From assembly GCF_900143205.1 (NCBI RefSeq), contig NZ_FRDH01000003.1, positions 620,001 to 684,000 of the forward strand: a stretch of 64,000 nucleotides of DNA. Direction: 5' to 3'. Shown one piece after another: positions 33,378 through 43,676 of the stretch. Position numbers and translations under genes: made by a program. The notes beneath the pieces are model-generated. The model searched no databases, was not told the origin of the DNA, and saw only the letters and a list, made by a program, of their open reading frames with translations. The stretch is from Butyrivibrio hungatei DSM 14810 (GTDB lineage Bacteria; Bacillota; Clostridia; Lachnospirales; Lachnospiraceae). How positions within the stretch are numbered: the first letter of the stretch is position 1; every line of letters starts with the position of its first letter.

Positions 33378-33656
33378 TTATGAATAAAAACGAACTTTTA
33401 AATTACTGTTTTCTAAACAGGCATCACAGCAAAGCCTTTTGAGCGTACCCATATATTTGCCCAAACTATCAGCAGTTCCAGAAACATTATAAAAGATGAT
33501 ATTCCACTCCTGTAGATTTTCAGTCAGAACATCATATAATGCATCAAGATTTTTGCCGTAATAATCAGGAAGAGGCAGCTCTTTTACCAATAAATCCTGC
33601 AACTCATCAGAAGTTGTAACACCTGATAGATCAATATAAAAAACCTTCTCCATCAT
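33378..33656 (-). CDS. Barstar-family ribonuclease inhibitor
   Basis: A 92-residue barstar: FYIDLSGVTTSDELQDLLVKELPLPDYYGKNLDALYDVL, cut here into the family's helix-1 region, DYYGKNLDALYD being the barnase-binding segment, followed by two beta strands. Barstar binds and inactivates barnase with very high affinity inside the producing cell. Its ATG overlaps the stop codon of the upstream gene, which ends in a barnase domain, so cognate toxin and inhibitor are translated together. The upstream in-frame ATG/GTG variants change the N-terminus by one residue. Confidence 0.92.
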   Translation of the reverse strand: MMEKVFYIDLSGVTTSDELQDLLVKELPLPDYYGKNLDALYDVLTENLQEWNIIFYNVSGTADSLGKYMGTLKRLCCDACLENSNLKVRFYS

Positions 33657-34789
33657 CACCCCACCGGCATATACAGAAGTTCAAAGGTCTCATAATGATC
33701 TTCCGTATAATAAATGTATCCATCATCAGAATAGACTATCCTCTTACTTCCACGGCTCTTTTGCCCGCGAGTATCTATGTCGCACTCATGATACGTCTTG
33801 TCCTCAGGAAGGCGTCCTTCATAGTTACCAAAGTAATCTCCGCCAATGCTCATACCAGGTGCATATTCCTCCAGAGAACCGCCTGTCCAGCCAAGCTTTT
33901 TAGCTTCCTTCTTGGTAATATAATTGGAAGGAAGTTTGCCATAAGTCTGAAGGTAACTGGCCACATCTTCTTTACTGTCATAGATTCCATCTTCAGCTAT
34001 ATTAGAATCCGGCAAGTCTACATCTGACTTCTCGATCCACTCTACAATGATGTCGGCAGCTTTTTGCATCTGCTCTCTGTTTGTAATAGTTGGTCTGCCA
34101 TCACCTGCCTGCAATCCATAGCTTCCGAAGTACGAATGATTACCACCTTCAATAGCGTACTCCGTAGAATCCTCAGGCCATAACATTTTAGAATTCTCGT
34201 ATTTATCAAAATTTAAAACTTTATCTTCTGTACCATAAAGTGATAACAGGCTCAAATCCAGGTCAGATAGGTCACTTGCAGGATATGATGCGCATAGGAT
34301 AAGTCCCTTATATTCTTCTGCATGTTCTGCGATATATGAAGATGCTGCAACTCCGCCCAGTGAATGTCCCGCAAGATACCAGTCACTTTCTTCGCAGATC
34401 GCAACTTCGTCGGTATATCCTCTGGTTATTATATCTGCAGCGTCAATTCTTAAAAAAGCCAGGTTTTCTGGCATTCTAGGTAAGATACATACGATTCCGC
34501 GGCCTGCAAGTTCATACATAAAACCACTATATGCACTGTATTCAACTTTACCACCCGGATAAAAAACTATAACAGCCTTTATTTCCTGATCTTTCGGAAT
34601 AAATACTGTTCCATTGTGATCGGAAAAAGAATCAACTTTGCCCTGAAACTCCTCTTCAACAGCATGGATAGTATATTTATCTTCCCTGTAACAGTTACTG
34701 CTATATACCTTAAACGCCACTGCGGCGATCAGGATAAGCACAAGAAATCCAATAGCGATCCTTCTTGTATGCTTTCTTACCTTATTCAT
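33656..34789 (-). CDS. Membrane-anchored alpha/beta hydrolase fused to a barnase RNase
   Basis: A 377-residue fusion. A single membrane span (residues 11-28) is followed by an alpha/beta hydrolase at about 65-255 with nucleophile Ser143 in AGHSLGG, candidate acid Asp189 (YGTED) and His218 (GGNHSY). Then a barnase-type guanyl-preferring RNase covers residues 275-375 (ASYLQTYGKLPSNYITKKEA, SIGGDYFGNYEG). The barnase catalytic triad is kept: Glu335, Arg350 and His365 (TEDHYETF). Both enzymes should lie outside the cytoplasm or be released. It is followed by barstar with a TGATG overlap. Seeing this hydrolase joined to barnase is unusual to me; its biological use is unknown. Confidence 0.85.
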   Translation of the reverse strand: MNKVRKHTRRIAIGFLVLILIAAVAFKVYSSNCYREDKYTIHAVEEEFQGKVDSFSDHNGTVFIPKDQEIKAVIVFYPGGKVEYSAYSGFMYELAGRGIVCILPRMPENLAFLRIDAADIITRGYTDEVAICEESDWYLAGHSLGGVAASSYIAEHAEEYKGLILCASYPASDLSDLDLSLLSLYGTEDKVLNFDKYENSKMLWPEDSTEYAIEGGNHSYFGSYGLQAGDGRPTITNREQMQKAADIIVEWIEKSDVDLPDSNIAEDGIYDSKEDVASYLQTYGKLPSNYITKKEAKKLGWTGGSLEEYAPGMSIGGDYFGNYEGRLPEDKTYHECDIDTRGQKSRGSKRIVYSDDGYIYYTEDHYETFELLYMPVG

Positions 34790-34797
34790 CAAAAAAC

Positions 34798-35262
34798 TTA
34801 CCTTTCTCCATGGATCTTAGTATCCATTATATCTATTAACGCCTTGGCACTGCCAAAGTCATACTCTTTGCCATTTTCACTGCAAATGGCACGTCCCTGC
34901 CATGTGGCTTTCTGTCTAAAAGCGACCTGAACTACAAAAGTAGCAAGCTCGCCCTTTTTGTTCTGGATATTTCTGGTTCCGCATTTCTTTTGGATCTCGT
35001 CGATTGGAAGCTTGTCTGTCCGTTGAAGTTCCTCTGACCTCTTAGTTGAAGTGAACTCTCTCTGTTCAAGCCCCTTCTGTGGAAAATCCCATTGATCATA
35101 GAGATTATCCATTTTAATGACCATATCAGCCACATTTCCAAAAGCAATTGCATCATCAGAATACTGATGCCATATCTTACCCTGAAGATCCCCCTCTTCA
35201 GCTGAATCTATGCATATGCATACTAAATTTCTTGCAAAAAGAGCTTTCTTTGTCTCTCCCAT
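34798..35262 (-). CDS. Protein with two WQG-type domains, unknown function
   Basis: A 154-residue protein without signal or membrane span. It looks like two tandem copies of a roughly 45-residue unit: LVCICIDSAEEGDLQGKIWH ... FGNVADMVIKMD near the N-terminus and FVVQVAFRQKATWQGRAIC ... FGSAKALIDIMD near the C-terminus. The same unit forms most of the 71-residue protein at 43677-43892. GGGGGAG lies five bases before the ATG. It is six bases from the hydrolase-barnase gene, so the three genes form one operon. The fold and role are not known to me. Confidence 0.7.
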   Translation of the reverse strand: MGETKKALFARNLVCICIDSAEEGDLQGKIWHQYSDDAIAFGNVADMVIKMDNLYDQWDFPQKGLEQREFTSTKRSEELQRTDKLPIDEIQKKCGTRNIQNKKGELATFVVQVAFRQKATWQGRAICSENGKEYDFGSAKALIDIMDTKIHGER

Positions 35263-35400
35263 TTTGTCTCCCCCGTTCAATTGCAAGTATGAATTCTAAC
35301 ATATATTTTATTGTATATCTAATTATTTTTCTATAAAAAGCATATCGCCTGTGGCATGCCCTTTTAACACATAGAACATCCAGCTAAATATCCTTTATGA

Positions 35401-35437
35401 TAAAAACCTCCCGGGTAAAATTCTTACCCGGGAGGCT
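35401..35437 (-). terminator. Intrinsic terminator of the giant surface-protein gene
   Basis: A perfect 12-bp stem (CCTCCCGGGTAA with TTACCCGGGAGG), a 5-base loop and TTTTTA on the minus strand lie 22 bases after the stop codon. Confidence 0.92.
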
Positions 35438-35458
35438 TAGGATTAGCTTAAACTTCTA

Positions 35459-38400
35459 TTATTCCTGCTCTTCCTTGCGCTTTTTTGTAAATACAAGAGA
35501 TGCAACTACTGCTGCTGCAATCACAATTGCAAATACTCTTGAAGTATTATCCGTTGTATCCTCTGTTCTAGCGCGTCTTGCACCAAGTACTGCCTGTCCA
35601 TCTACAGGTTCCTCTCTTCTAGCACCAAGTACTGCCTGTGCAGGTGCTGGTGTAGGTGTAGGTGCTGCAGGTGTAGGATTGTCAGGTATTGGTGTAGGAT
35701 CACCAGGTTCGTCTCCACCACCGCCACCAGTAATTGTTAATACGCCAGGAATGATTGTAAATGTGTAGTTTGTGTACTCCATTTCAAGTTCTTCCTTGGT
35801 CATATTTGGTGTGATTGCATATGTTCCAGGAGCCTCTCCACCTACTCTACCATATCCAAGATCAAGTGTATCATCTCCCTGAAGGCCTGTGATAACTCCT
35901 GTAAACTGAGGATCAGCAGTATTCTGTGCCTTTGTAAAGCTATTTACAGTGATAGTAACTTCAGCCTTATCGATCACAAGCTTTCCAAGCTCATACTTAA
36001 TATCAAAGTTCTCAGTTACTGGTTCTTCACCTAGCATAACTTCTGGTTCGCCGATGAATTCAAATGCATATTCACCAACCTCTGTTCCAAATGCATTTAC
36101 TTTTGCACCCTTAAGTACATATTCTACACCTTCGCAGGTAAATGTAACATCTCCATCCTCTGCGGATGCTGTAATTCCAAAGAAGCTTGCTATCTTATTA
36201 AGAATTGCATTGATAGTAGCCTGTACTGGATTCTCAGAATCTTCTACACCAACTCCTGCAAGGATTGTGTAGCTCTGCCTTGTTCCATTGTATGGTGTGT
36301 GTACATCATCTGACTTAAGTACTAATGAGTATGGCTTTTCACGATTTATGATCTCAAGAAGTCCATCCTCTACTTCAAACTCTACTTCGAAGTTATCGTT
36401 GCTGTTAGTAAACTGTGTCTTAGCAAGGTTCATTGGATATTCACCCTTAACAGTTCCCTTTGCAATAGCATCGTTCTTAGTATCTGCCACTCCGTCGCCA
36501 TTGTAATCAAATACTATATATTCTTCTTTGTAGATCTGCTCAATGTCCTCAGCATCGCCTTCAAATGCTACTGTATAACCTGTAACATTCTGTTCACTTC
36601 CATTAAACTCCTTAACATCCTTATTACCAGTAATAGAAACTTTGACTTTAAGAGGCTCGATAGTAATCTCACCATCAGTTATTTCAAACTTAACATTATC
36701 AAAGTTATCATTTGTATTAGCAAAATGTTCTTCCAGAAGTCCCATTGCTGTTGTACCAACATCGGTTCTCTTAACTTCCTTTGGTCCAGAGAATGTAAAG
36801 TCTTCTTCTGTATAAAGATTGCTGCTAATATCTGTTACTTCATATCCTTCTACCTTCTGCTCTTTTCCATTGTATGAAAGAGTATTCTTGTTTCCAGTGA
36901 TAGTAACAGTTACGCTGATAGGAGTAATCTCCTGATAACCATCTTCTACTTCAAATGTAACCTTTGCAAAGTTTTCATTAGTATTTTTAAACATGTCTGC
37001 TGCAAGGCCCATTATAGTCTTACCAGCATCTGTTCTAGCTGCAGATGGTCTGCTATCCTGATCAAGTACTACATTTGATCCTGCAGTGAAGGTGAAATCC
37101 TCATCCGTGTAAAGCTCACTACTTGATTCATATGTGTAACCAAATACAGAATGCTCATTTCCATCATATTCAGTAGTATTCTGTGCACCAGTAATCTTTA
37201 CCTTAACTTCATCTACAGGTACAATTTCCTGATAACCATCTGTAACTGTAAATGTAACTACATCGAAATTGTCTGAAGTATTCTTGAAGTTATCAGCTGT
37301 AAGCTTCATATCAGTCTTTCCAGCGATCTTTCTGGTTGCGATAGGTTCGCCGTTTTCGTCAACTTTAACCTCTCCAGCCTTAACAAATTCGATATCATCT
37401 TCTGTATAAAGATCTGTGCTGATAGATTCTACTTCATATCCTGTTACTGTATGATCTGTATTATCAAACGTTGCTGTGTTCTGGGCACCTTTGATAACTA
37501 CGGTTGCATTTATCTTAGTAATTTCCTGATAACCATCTTCGATCACAAATGTTACATTATCAAAGTTCTCATTTGTGTTTTCAAACATCGTGTCAGTAAG
37601 ACTCATTTCTGTCTTACCGGCATCTGTTCTCTCTGCTGATGGCTCACTAGTTCCTGTAAAGTTGACATCAGTTGCTGGATCATAAAGTGAATTATCTGCT
37701 TCTGCTGTATAACCTGTTACAGAGTGTTCTTCGCCATCATATGGAGTTGAATTACGATTACCTTTGACAGTTACTGTTGTGCTGATCTTATTGATCTTAA
37801 GTTCACCGTCTTCAATTACAAATGCAATTTCTTCAAAATTATCATCTGTTGCACTGAACATGTCCTCAGTAAGACCCATAGGATATGTTCCGGCGTTAGT
37901 CTCTGATACAGATGCTGTTCCATCAAACTCAACCTTGCTAATATCAAAGAGCTCTGAATCAGCTGCCTTTTCATAGCCGCTTACTGTGTGCTTTTCACCG
38001 TTGTAATCAAATTCATCAGTATGTCCTGTGATGGTAACAGTAACCTTATCTGCCTTAGTGATATTTACATAACCATCAGTTACATTAAATTTAACTTCGC
38101 TAAAGTTCTTAGTATTTGCATTAGCAAACTGACCAGGCTTAAGACCTATAAATGTCTTACCAGCTTCTGTTCTCTTAGCTGCTGGCTCTCCGCCTACTAA
38201 TGTCATTCCTTCTTCTGCTGTGTATGTAAAGTCTTCTTCTGTATAAAGAGCTGTTGATGGGCTAAATGAATAGCCAGTTGCCACATGCTCTTCTCCATCA
38301 TACTTAGCATTTTCAATAGCACCAGTAATTGTTACAGTAACGCTGATAGGATTGATTGTCTGATATCCATCATGTACTTCAAATTCAACATCTTTAAAGT

Positions 38401-41400
38401 TATCACTGATATTCTTAAACTGAGCTACTGCAAGACCCATATTATATGTTCCTGCATCAGTTCCCTTTGCTACTGGCTCACCTTCTTCAATTTCCATGTC
38501 ACTAGCAGGTGTGAATGTGAAGTCTTCTTCTGTATAAAGAGAATTGCTGATCTCTACTGAATATCCAGCTACTGAGTGCTCTTCTCCATCATAATCTGTC
38601 TCATCATTCTCACCAGTGATAGTTACTTTTACAGAGATAGGAGTGATCTCCTGGTAACCATCAGCAACTATGAATTCAACCTCTTCAAAGTTATCACTAT
38701 TATTTACGAACTGTCCTACTGCAAGACCCATATTATATGTTCCTGCATCAGTTCCCTTTGCTACTGGCTTACCATTGTTATCAAGCTCCATATCTTCAGC
38801 TGGTACGAAATCGAAATCATTCTCTGTGTAAAGAGGATTGCTGATGGATACTGTGTATCCAGATACTGAATGCTCTTCTCCATCATAATCTGAGGTATCG
38901 CTATTACCAGTAATTGTAACTGTTACTTTTCCAGCTGCTGTAATAGCCTGATAACCATCTGTCACATCAAATTCAACATTTTCAAAGTTGCCAGACTTAT
39001 TACTAAACTGTTCCTTTGCAAGACCCATAGGAGTTGAACCAACTTCTGTTCTTCTTGCTACTGGCTTACCTTCTTCTACATCCATGCCACTAGCAGGTGT
39101 GAATGTGAAGTCTTCTTCTGTGTAAAGAGAATTGCTGATATCTACTGTGTATCCTGATATTGAATGCTCTTCTCCATCATATGTTGTTGTATTGTTATTA
39201 CCTACGATAGTAACCTTTGCACTGATCTTCTTGATGGTCTGTGAACCATCTTCAACCACGAATGTTACGTTTTCGAAGTTGTCATTTTTGCTCTTGAACA
39301 TATCTGTTGTAAGACCCATAGAAGTCTTACCAGCATCTGTTCTCTTTGCTACTGGCTCTGTTCCATCAAGTTCAATATCATCGCCAGGTGTGAATTCCAC
39401 ATCATCTGCTGTAAACTTAGAATTTGTACTTGTTACAGTGTATCCCTTAGCAACATGTTCCTGACCATCGTAATCATTAGTCTTAACATCACCCTTAATA
39501 GTTACTTTTGTTGTGATCTTCTTGATCACAAGCTGTCCATCAGTCACTACGAAAGTAACGTCTGTAAAATCAGTGTTAGTATTTACGAAGCTGTCACTAT
39601 CAAGATTCATCTTGTATGTGCCAGCATCTGTTCCAGAAGCCTTTGCCTCAACGCCTTCTGCAAGATCGAAGTCATCTTCTGTGTAACTTGTATCACTGAT
39701 ACTTACTACTTCATATCCAGTTACGCTCTGCTCTTCGCCAGTGTAATCCTTAGAATCAGAATTACCCTTAATAGTTACAGTTACCTTAACTGGAGGATAA
39801 ACAACGTTTATAACCTGAGGTACTACATTACCATCAGCATCGTACTGCTCAACATCCATTGTGTATGGAGCATCAACCTGAGATCCATCTCCATAGCCCT
39901 TAGCTGGCTTATAAGCCTGAACGATATCATTACTAAGTGTTACATCGTCACCTACATTAGCCTGTGCAGGTGCTATATTACTTGGAATCTCGTTTGCTGT
40001 AGCAACGCTTCCCTTATAGTACTTAACAATGTATGTAGCCTTCTTCTGCTTCCATACTGCATAGAGTGTGTTAGTTGAAGGGTTACCCTCATTGTTCTCA
40101 TTATCAGCTATGATATATTCTTTGCCGAGAGCAATCTTAACTTCACCCTGAGTAGCAGCAGTCTTATCAATATTCCAGCCAATTAGTTCCCAACCATTTC
40201 TCTTAAAACCGTTGCTTAATGCTTCTGCAGCTGACCAAGCTGTGATAGCCTCATTGACACGGATCTTGTGCATTGTTCCATCAGTGCCTTTAACCTCAGT
40301 AACAGTAACTGATCCGCCCTCGCCACCGTTAGCATCATAGACAACCTTTGTATAAATATCATCTATTGTTCCTGTCTCAACGTAAAGAGCTTTAAGAAGT
40401 ACATAGTTGATCGTCTCTTCGCCTTCAGTCTTAGTTCTGATGTATGAATCATCAATCACAAAGCTACTATTTGGATAGAATGTAGCTACTACTGAATCAT
40501 CATTCTTAAGAAGCTGCCATCCTACGAAAGTAAATCCTGTAACAGGCTTAGCTGGGGATGTAACTATTACTGTTGAATCAGAAGCATATGTTGCGCCATC
40601 ACGATTTTCATCATCAAGCGTTCCTGGAGCTGCATCATAAACGATATTAACTCCACCTACTCTTCTCCACTTAGCATAGAGATTTACATTACCTGTAACT
40701 TTACCATAATCATATGGATTGTCATCTGCATAATTGAACCAACCTGCAAGTACATAGCCTTCGCGAACGAAGTTCTTCATGATAGCATCTTTGTTGGCTC
40801 CATCTGCACCATAGTATGGCTTCCAGCTTGTTCTCTGGCCATTTTTGATCTCAACTGTATCATATCCAGTTGTTGTATCTGGATTTTTATCATTATCTAC
40901 GTTAAGGTCAAGGTTAAATACGAATCTATTCTTTGTCCAAACAATGTATGCTCTTGTGTTGTTGTTAGCAGGCATTGTCTGATCCCAGTTAAATGGAACT
41001 GCTCCTATAGGATCTGCCCAAAGGATTCCACCATCATCTGTTTTCTTTGCTTCATATCCATCAGGAGCTGCAACCGTCTTTGCAAAAGACTCAGAGTTAT
41101 TCTTCTGGCTACTAAGTGATGCGCCATAAAGAACTGAAATATCATCCTTCTCAACATGTACAGTTGTATCATTTGGCTGATCTGTAGCAAGGTCTGTTGG
41201 CTCTAATACACTTGCAATAGTAAGCTTGTAGGAGTTTCTCTTATATCTGATATAGAGATCCTTATTATATATTTCTACCTTTCCACTTGCAGGTATATTA
41301 CTCCAATGCTTTCCATCTGTTGAGTATTTATCTACTGTAAATCCATCATACTTATTAGAGAAAGTAAATGTAATATTTGTATCATCTTCTACTTTTGCTG

Positions 41401-43627
41401 TATTTGTAGGATTTGTAGGATAGTTAATTCCATCAGGTTCCTGCTTGTAGTGTCTATAATAATGACTACCTGTTTCATTCTCATTACTATAGAAATCCTG
41501 ATCTTCCTTCAAACTAAACTCTGCAAGGAATGTCATACTACTTCCAGAAAGAACATACCTACGATTCTGATATTTTACTGTTTTTCCTTCATGCCATTCT
41601 CTTGTACTTGGCCATGTATAGCCATATTTATCAATTGTCTGACCATAGAGACCGTGCATTTCTTTACAGTCCGCATATTCAGTAATATTAGTTACAGTTC
41701 CAGCATTAAATCCATTCTGAGTGATACTACATGTATAGAACTTATAAGTAATAAGCTTTCTGTCATATCTTACATTTACAATTGTTGTTCCCTTAGGAGA
41801 AATCTCTTTCTCGCCTACTTCTGTATCTGAGTTTTCTACTTCATATGTTCTATATGTAAATCCTTCGTATGTCCTTGTAAGTGCATCACCAAGCATTGAG
41901 CTAGTGATCTCAGCACCAGCATTATAATTAGAAACTACAAAGCTTGATTCATAGTCATATGTCTTAGCATCATTAGCTGCATTTCTATCATCTTCAATAG
42001 ACTGCTTCCAGATAACTACTGTGAAGCTTGCTTTGCCCTTCTTCCAACCAGCATAGAGTTCCTGATCACTATCAATTGACTGTGACCAATCAAATGGCTG
42101 CTCACATTCTGGATCAAGGAACCAACCAGTAAACTCGTGTCCTGATCTTGTTGGATTCTTTGGCTGTGTAGCCTTGTAGTTTGTCTTAGATGTTACAAAT
42201 ATAGGTGGTGTATAAGATGCACCGCCTCCTGTTCCACCATCATTTTCATGGAAATGGATCCAGTATGCATCAACAACCTGTGCTGTAAGTGTACGGTTGT
42301 TCTCATTCTTTGCATCAACCTCTGCACCGTAATCATAAGTAACATCAGCCTTATTCTTCCATCCTACAAAGGCCTGTGTATCTTTTTTAGGTGTAACAGA
42401 AACGTTAAGATTGATCATCGCTTCTGCATCATTTTCTACTGTCTTATGAAGAACCTGAACTACTTCTTCATCAACACCAATGAGGGTTACATAATATGTT
42501 GACTGGATCTTAGCTTTTACAACTATTTCTCTTGTACTTGTAATGTCATTCTTAAGGTCAAATACCGGCTGGTCTTCTGTACCTTCAATGTACCATCCAA
42601 AGAACTCCTGGTTCTCACCAAGTGTAGGAATACCAGGGTTGTTCAATGTCTCACCGTTCTTAACAGACTGCTCATTTACTACTTCCCAGCTATCTGTTTC
42701 GCTGTTGTATACCTTGAAGATATAAGTCTCAACCATACGAAGTAACTCTTCTTCGTTATCTTCAGAAGCAATGATATAAACTGAGAATGAATCTGCTACA
42801 AATGATCCACCGTCAGAAGAAGCTCCAGCAACCTTCTCTGCACTTCCATCATCATCTTTATGAACTACGCTGAAAACATCACCTTCAAGTTCTGTATTGA
42901 GCTTGATAGTAACGTGTACTTTTCCTGCGTCAGCTGGTTCAATCTCATTACCATCTTTATCCTTGAATGTAATATTAACACCCTTAGCCTGCTTAACTTT
43001 ATCACCAAGAGCATCAATTGCTGCATCCATAGCTTCATCATCAGAGATAGCAGAAACTGTCATAGATGTTTCTTCTGGGAATGCTCCTTCATCAGCTTCT
43101 ACTGAAACTCTCAAGCCACCATCACTGTCATAGAAGCTCTGTGCAGGCATGTTAACTTCTTCTTTTACAACTACTTCTTCACTGGAAGATGCACTTGCTG
43201 CTGCAACAGCCTCTTCCTCTGTAGAAGCACTTGTAGCTGCATCTGCTGCGTCTTCTGCTCCTTCAGATGGAGTTTCATCTAATGGTGTCTCTCCATTATT
43301 AGTTGCATCAGTGTTTGCCTCATCCCCGGCACCCTCTGATGCAGCATCTGATTTATCATCTGATTCATCGCTTGATTCATCATCTGATGGTGCATCGTAA
43401 TCATCGTCAGATGGCTCATCATAATTGTCATCTCCATCTGACTCATTATCGATGTCATCCCATTCAAGTTCCTGAACATCATCACCTGATTCATCTATGT
43501 TCTCATCAAGTTCTGATGCGTCTCCAATGGCATAAACCTTTGCGCTTGCGTAGTCACTACTAAATGTAGTTGTAACAAGTGCGAATGCCAGTATGAATGC
43601 TAACATTCTGTTCCATTTTCTCAACAT
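35459..43627 (-). CDS. Giant repeat-rich surface protein
   Basis: A 2722-residue secreted protein. Parts in order: signal peptide (1-28); a very acidic Asp/Glu/Ser-rich stretch (about 35-160); InlB B-repeat-like (Flg_new/Listeria-Bacteroides) units with the GW and W-K motifs at about 300-1300; then about twelve tandem units of 90-100 residues, each with YDGEEHSVxGY, LYTEEDF, DAGxTxMGL and NFxxVxFxVxDGY; an MBG-like domain; a Pro/Thr linker; two AVLGARR motifs; a membrane span; and a basic tail (TKKRKEEQE). No LPxTG is present. It is probably a cell-wall-anchored adhesin or structural surface protein. The repeats could cause length variation between strains. AGGAGGG supports the start. Confidence 0.9.
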   Translation of the reverse strand: MLRKWNRMLAFILAFALVTTTFSSDYASAKVYAIGDASELDENIDESGDDVQELEWDDIDNESDGDDNYDEPSDDDYDAPSDDESSDESDDKSDAASEGAGDEANTDATNNGETPLDETPSEGAEDAADAATSASTEEEAVAAASASSSEEVVVKEEVNMPAQSFYDSDGGLRVSVEADEGAFPEETSMTVSAISDDEAMDAAIDALGDKVKQAKGVNITFKDKDGNEIEPADAGKVHVTIKLNTELEGDVFSVVHKDDDGSAEKVAGASSDGGSFVADSFSVYIIASEDNEEELLRMVETYIFKVYNSETDSWEVVNEQSVKNGETLNNPGIPTLGENQEFFGWYIEGTEDQPVFDLKNDITSTREIVVKAKIQSTYYVTLIGVDEEVVQVLHKTVENDAEAMINLNVSVTPKKDTQAFVGWKNKADVTYDYGAEVDAKNENNRTLTAQVVDAYWIHFHENDGGTGGGASYTPPIFVTSKTNYKATQPKNPTRSGHEFTGWFLDPECEQPFDWSQSIDSDQELYAGWKKGKASFTVVIWKQSIEDDRNAANDAKTYDYESSFVVSNYNAGAEITSSMLGDALTRTYEGFTYRTYEVENSDTEVGEKEISPKGTTIVNVRYDRKLITYKFYTCSITQNGFNAGTVTNITEYADCKEMHGLYGQTIDKYGYTWPSTREWHEGKTVKYQNRRYVLSGSSMTFLAEFSLKEDQDFYSNENETGSHYYRHYKQEPDGINYPTNPTNTAKVEDDTNITFTFSNKYDGFTVDKYSTDGKHWSNIPASGKVEIYNKDLYIRYKRNSYKLTIASVLEPTDLATDQPNDTTVHVEKDDISVLYGASLSSQKNNSESFAKTVAAPDGYEAKKTDDGGILWADPIGAVPFNWDQTMPANNNTRAYIVWTKNRFVFNLDLNVDNDKNPDTTTGYDTVEIKNGQRTSWKPYYGADGANKDAIMKNFVREGYVLAGWFNYADDNPYDYGKVTGNVNLYAKWRRVGGVNIVYDAAPGTLDDENRDGATYASDSTVIVTSPAKPVTGFTFVGWQLLKNDDSVVATFYPNSSFVIDDSYIRTKTEGEETINYVLLKALYVETGTIDDIYTKVVYDANGGEGGSVTVTEVKGTDGTMHKIRVNEAITAWSAAEALSNGFKRNGWELIGWNIDKTAATQGEVKIALGKEYIIADNENNEGNPSTNTLYAVWKQKKATYIVKYYKGSVATANEIPSNIAPAQANVGDDVTLSNDIVQAYKPAKGYGDGSQVDAPYTMDVEQYDADGNVVPQVINVVYPPVKVTVTIKGNSDSKDYTGEEQSVTGYEVVSISDTSYTEDDFDLAEGVEAKASGTDAGTYKMNLDSDSFVNTNTDFTDVTFVVTDGQLVIKKITTKVTIKGDVKTNDYDGQEHVAKGYTVTSTNSKFTADDVEFTPGDDIELDGTEPVAKRTDAGKTSMGLTTDMFKSKNDNFENVTFVVEDGSQTIKKISAKVTIVGNNNTTTYDGEEHSISGYTVDISNSLYTEEDFTFTPASGMDVEEGKPVARRTEVGSTPMGLAKEQFSNKSGNFENVEFDVTDGYQAITAAGKVTVTITGNSDTSDYDGEEHSVSGYTVSISNPLYTENDFDFVPAEDMELDNNGKPVAKGTDAGTYNMGLAVGQFVNNSDNFEEVEFIVADGYQEITPISVKVTITGENDETDYDGEEHSVAGYSVEISNSLYTEEDFTFTPASDMEIEEGEPVAKGTDAGTYNMGLAVAQFKNISDNFKDVEFEVHDGYQTINPISVTVTITGAIENAKYDGEEHVATGYSFSPSTALYTEEDFTYTAEEGMTLVGGEPAAKRTEAGKTFIGLKPGQFANANTKNFSEVKFNVTDGYVNITKADKVTVTITGHTDEFDYNGEKHTVSGYEKAADSELFDISKVEFDGTASVSETNAGTYPMGLTEDMFSATDDNFEEIAFVIEDGELKINKISTTVTVKGNRNSTPYDGEEHSVTGYTAEADNSLYDPATDVNFTGTSEPSAERTDAGKTEMSLTDTMFENTNENFDNVTFVIEDGYQEITKINATVVIKGAQNTATFDNTDHTVTGYEVESISTDLYTEDDIEFVKAGEVKVDENGEPIATRKIAGKTDMKLTADNFKNTSDNFDVVTFTVTDGYQEIVPVDEVKVKITGAQNTTEYDGNEHSVFGYTYESSSELYTDEDFTFTAGSNVVLDQDSRPSAARTDAGKTIMGLAADMFKNTNENFAKVTFEVEDGYQEITPISVTVTITGNKNTLSYNGKEQKVEGYEVTDISSNLYTEEDFTFSGPKEVKRTDVGTTAMGLLEEHFANTNDNFDNVKFEITDGEITIEPLKVKVSITGNKDVKEFNGSEQNVTGYTVAFEGDAEDIEQIYKEEYIVFDYNGDGVADTKNDAIAKGTVKGEYPMNLAKTQFTNSNDNFEVEFEVEDGLLEIINREKPYSLVLKSDDVHTPYNGTRQSYTILAGVGVEDSENPVQATINAILNKIASFFGITASAEDGDVTFTCEGVEYVLKGAKVNAFGTEVGEYAFEFIGEPEVMLGEEPVTENFDIKYELGKLVIDKAEVTITVNSFTKAQNTADPQFTGVITGLQGDDTLDLGYGRVGGEAPGTYAITPNMTKEELEMEYTNYTFTIIPGVLTITGGGGGDEPGDPTPIPDNPTPAAPTPTPAPAQAVLGARREEPVDGQAVLGARRARTEDTTDNTSRVFAIVIAAAVVASLVFTKKRKEEQE

Positions 43628-43676
43628 AAAAATCCCTCCTCATAAGAAAACCGTTAGTGAAAAAATGTATTTCCAA

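Noticed and set aside
36600..39700. Many plus-strand open frames of 60-200 codons opposite the giant gene
   Set aside because: They are antisense shadows of a highly repetitive, biased coding sequence. They have no ribosome-binding sites and share the repeats' periodicity.
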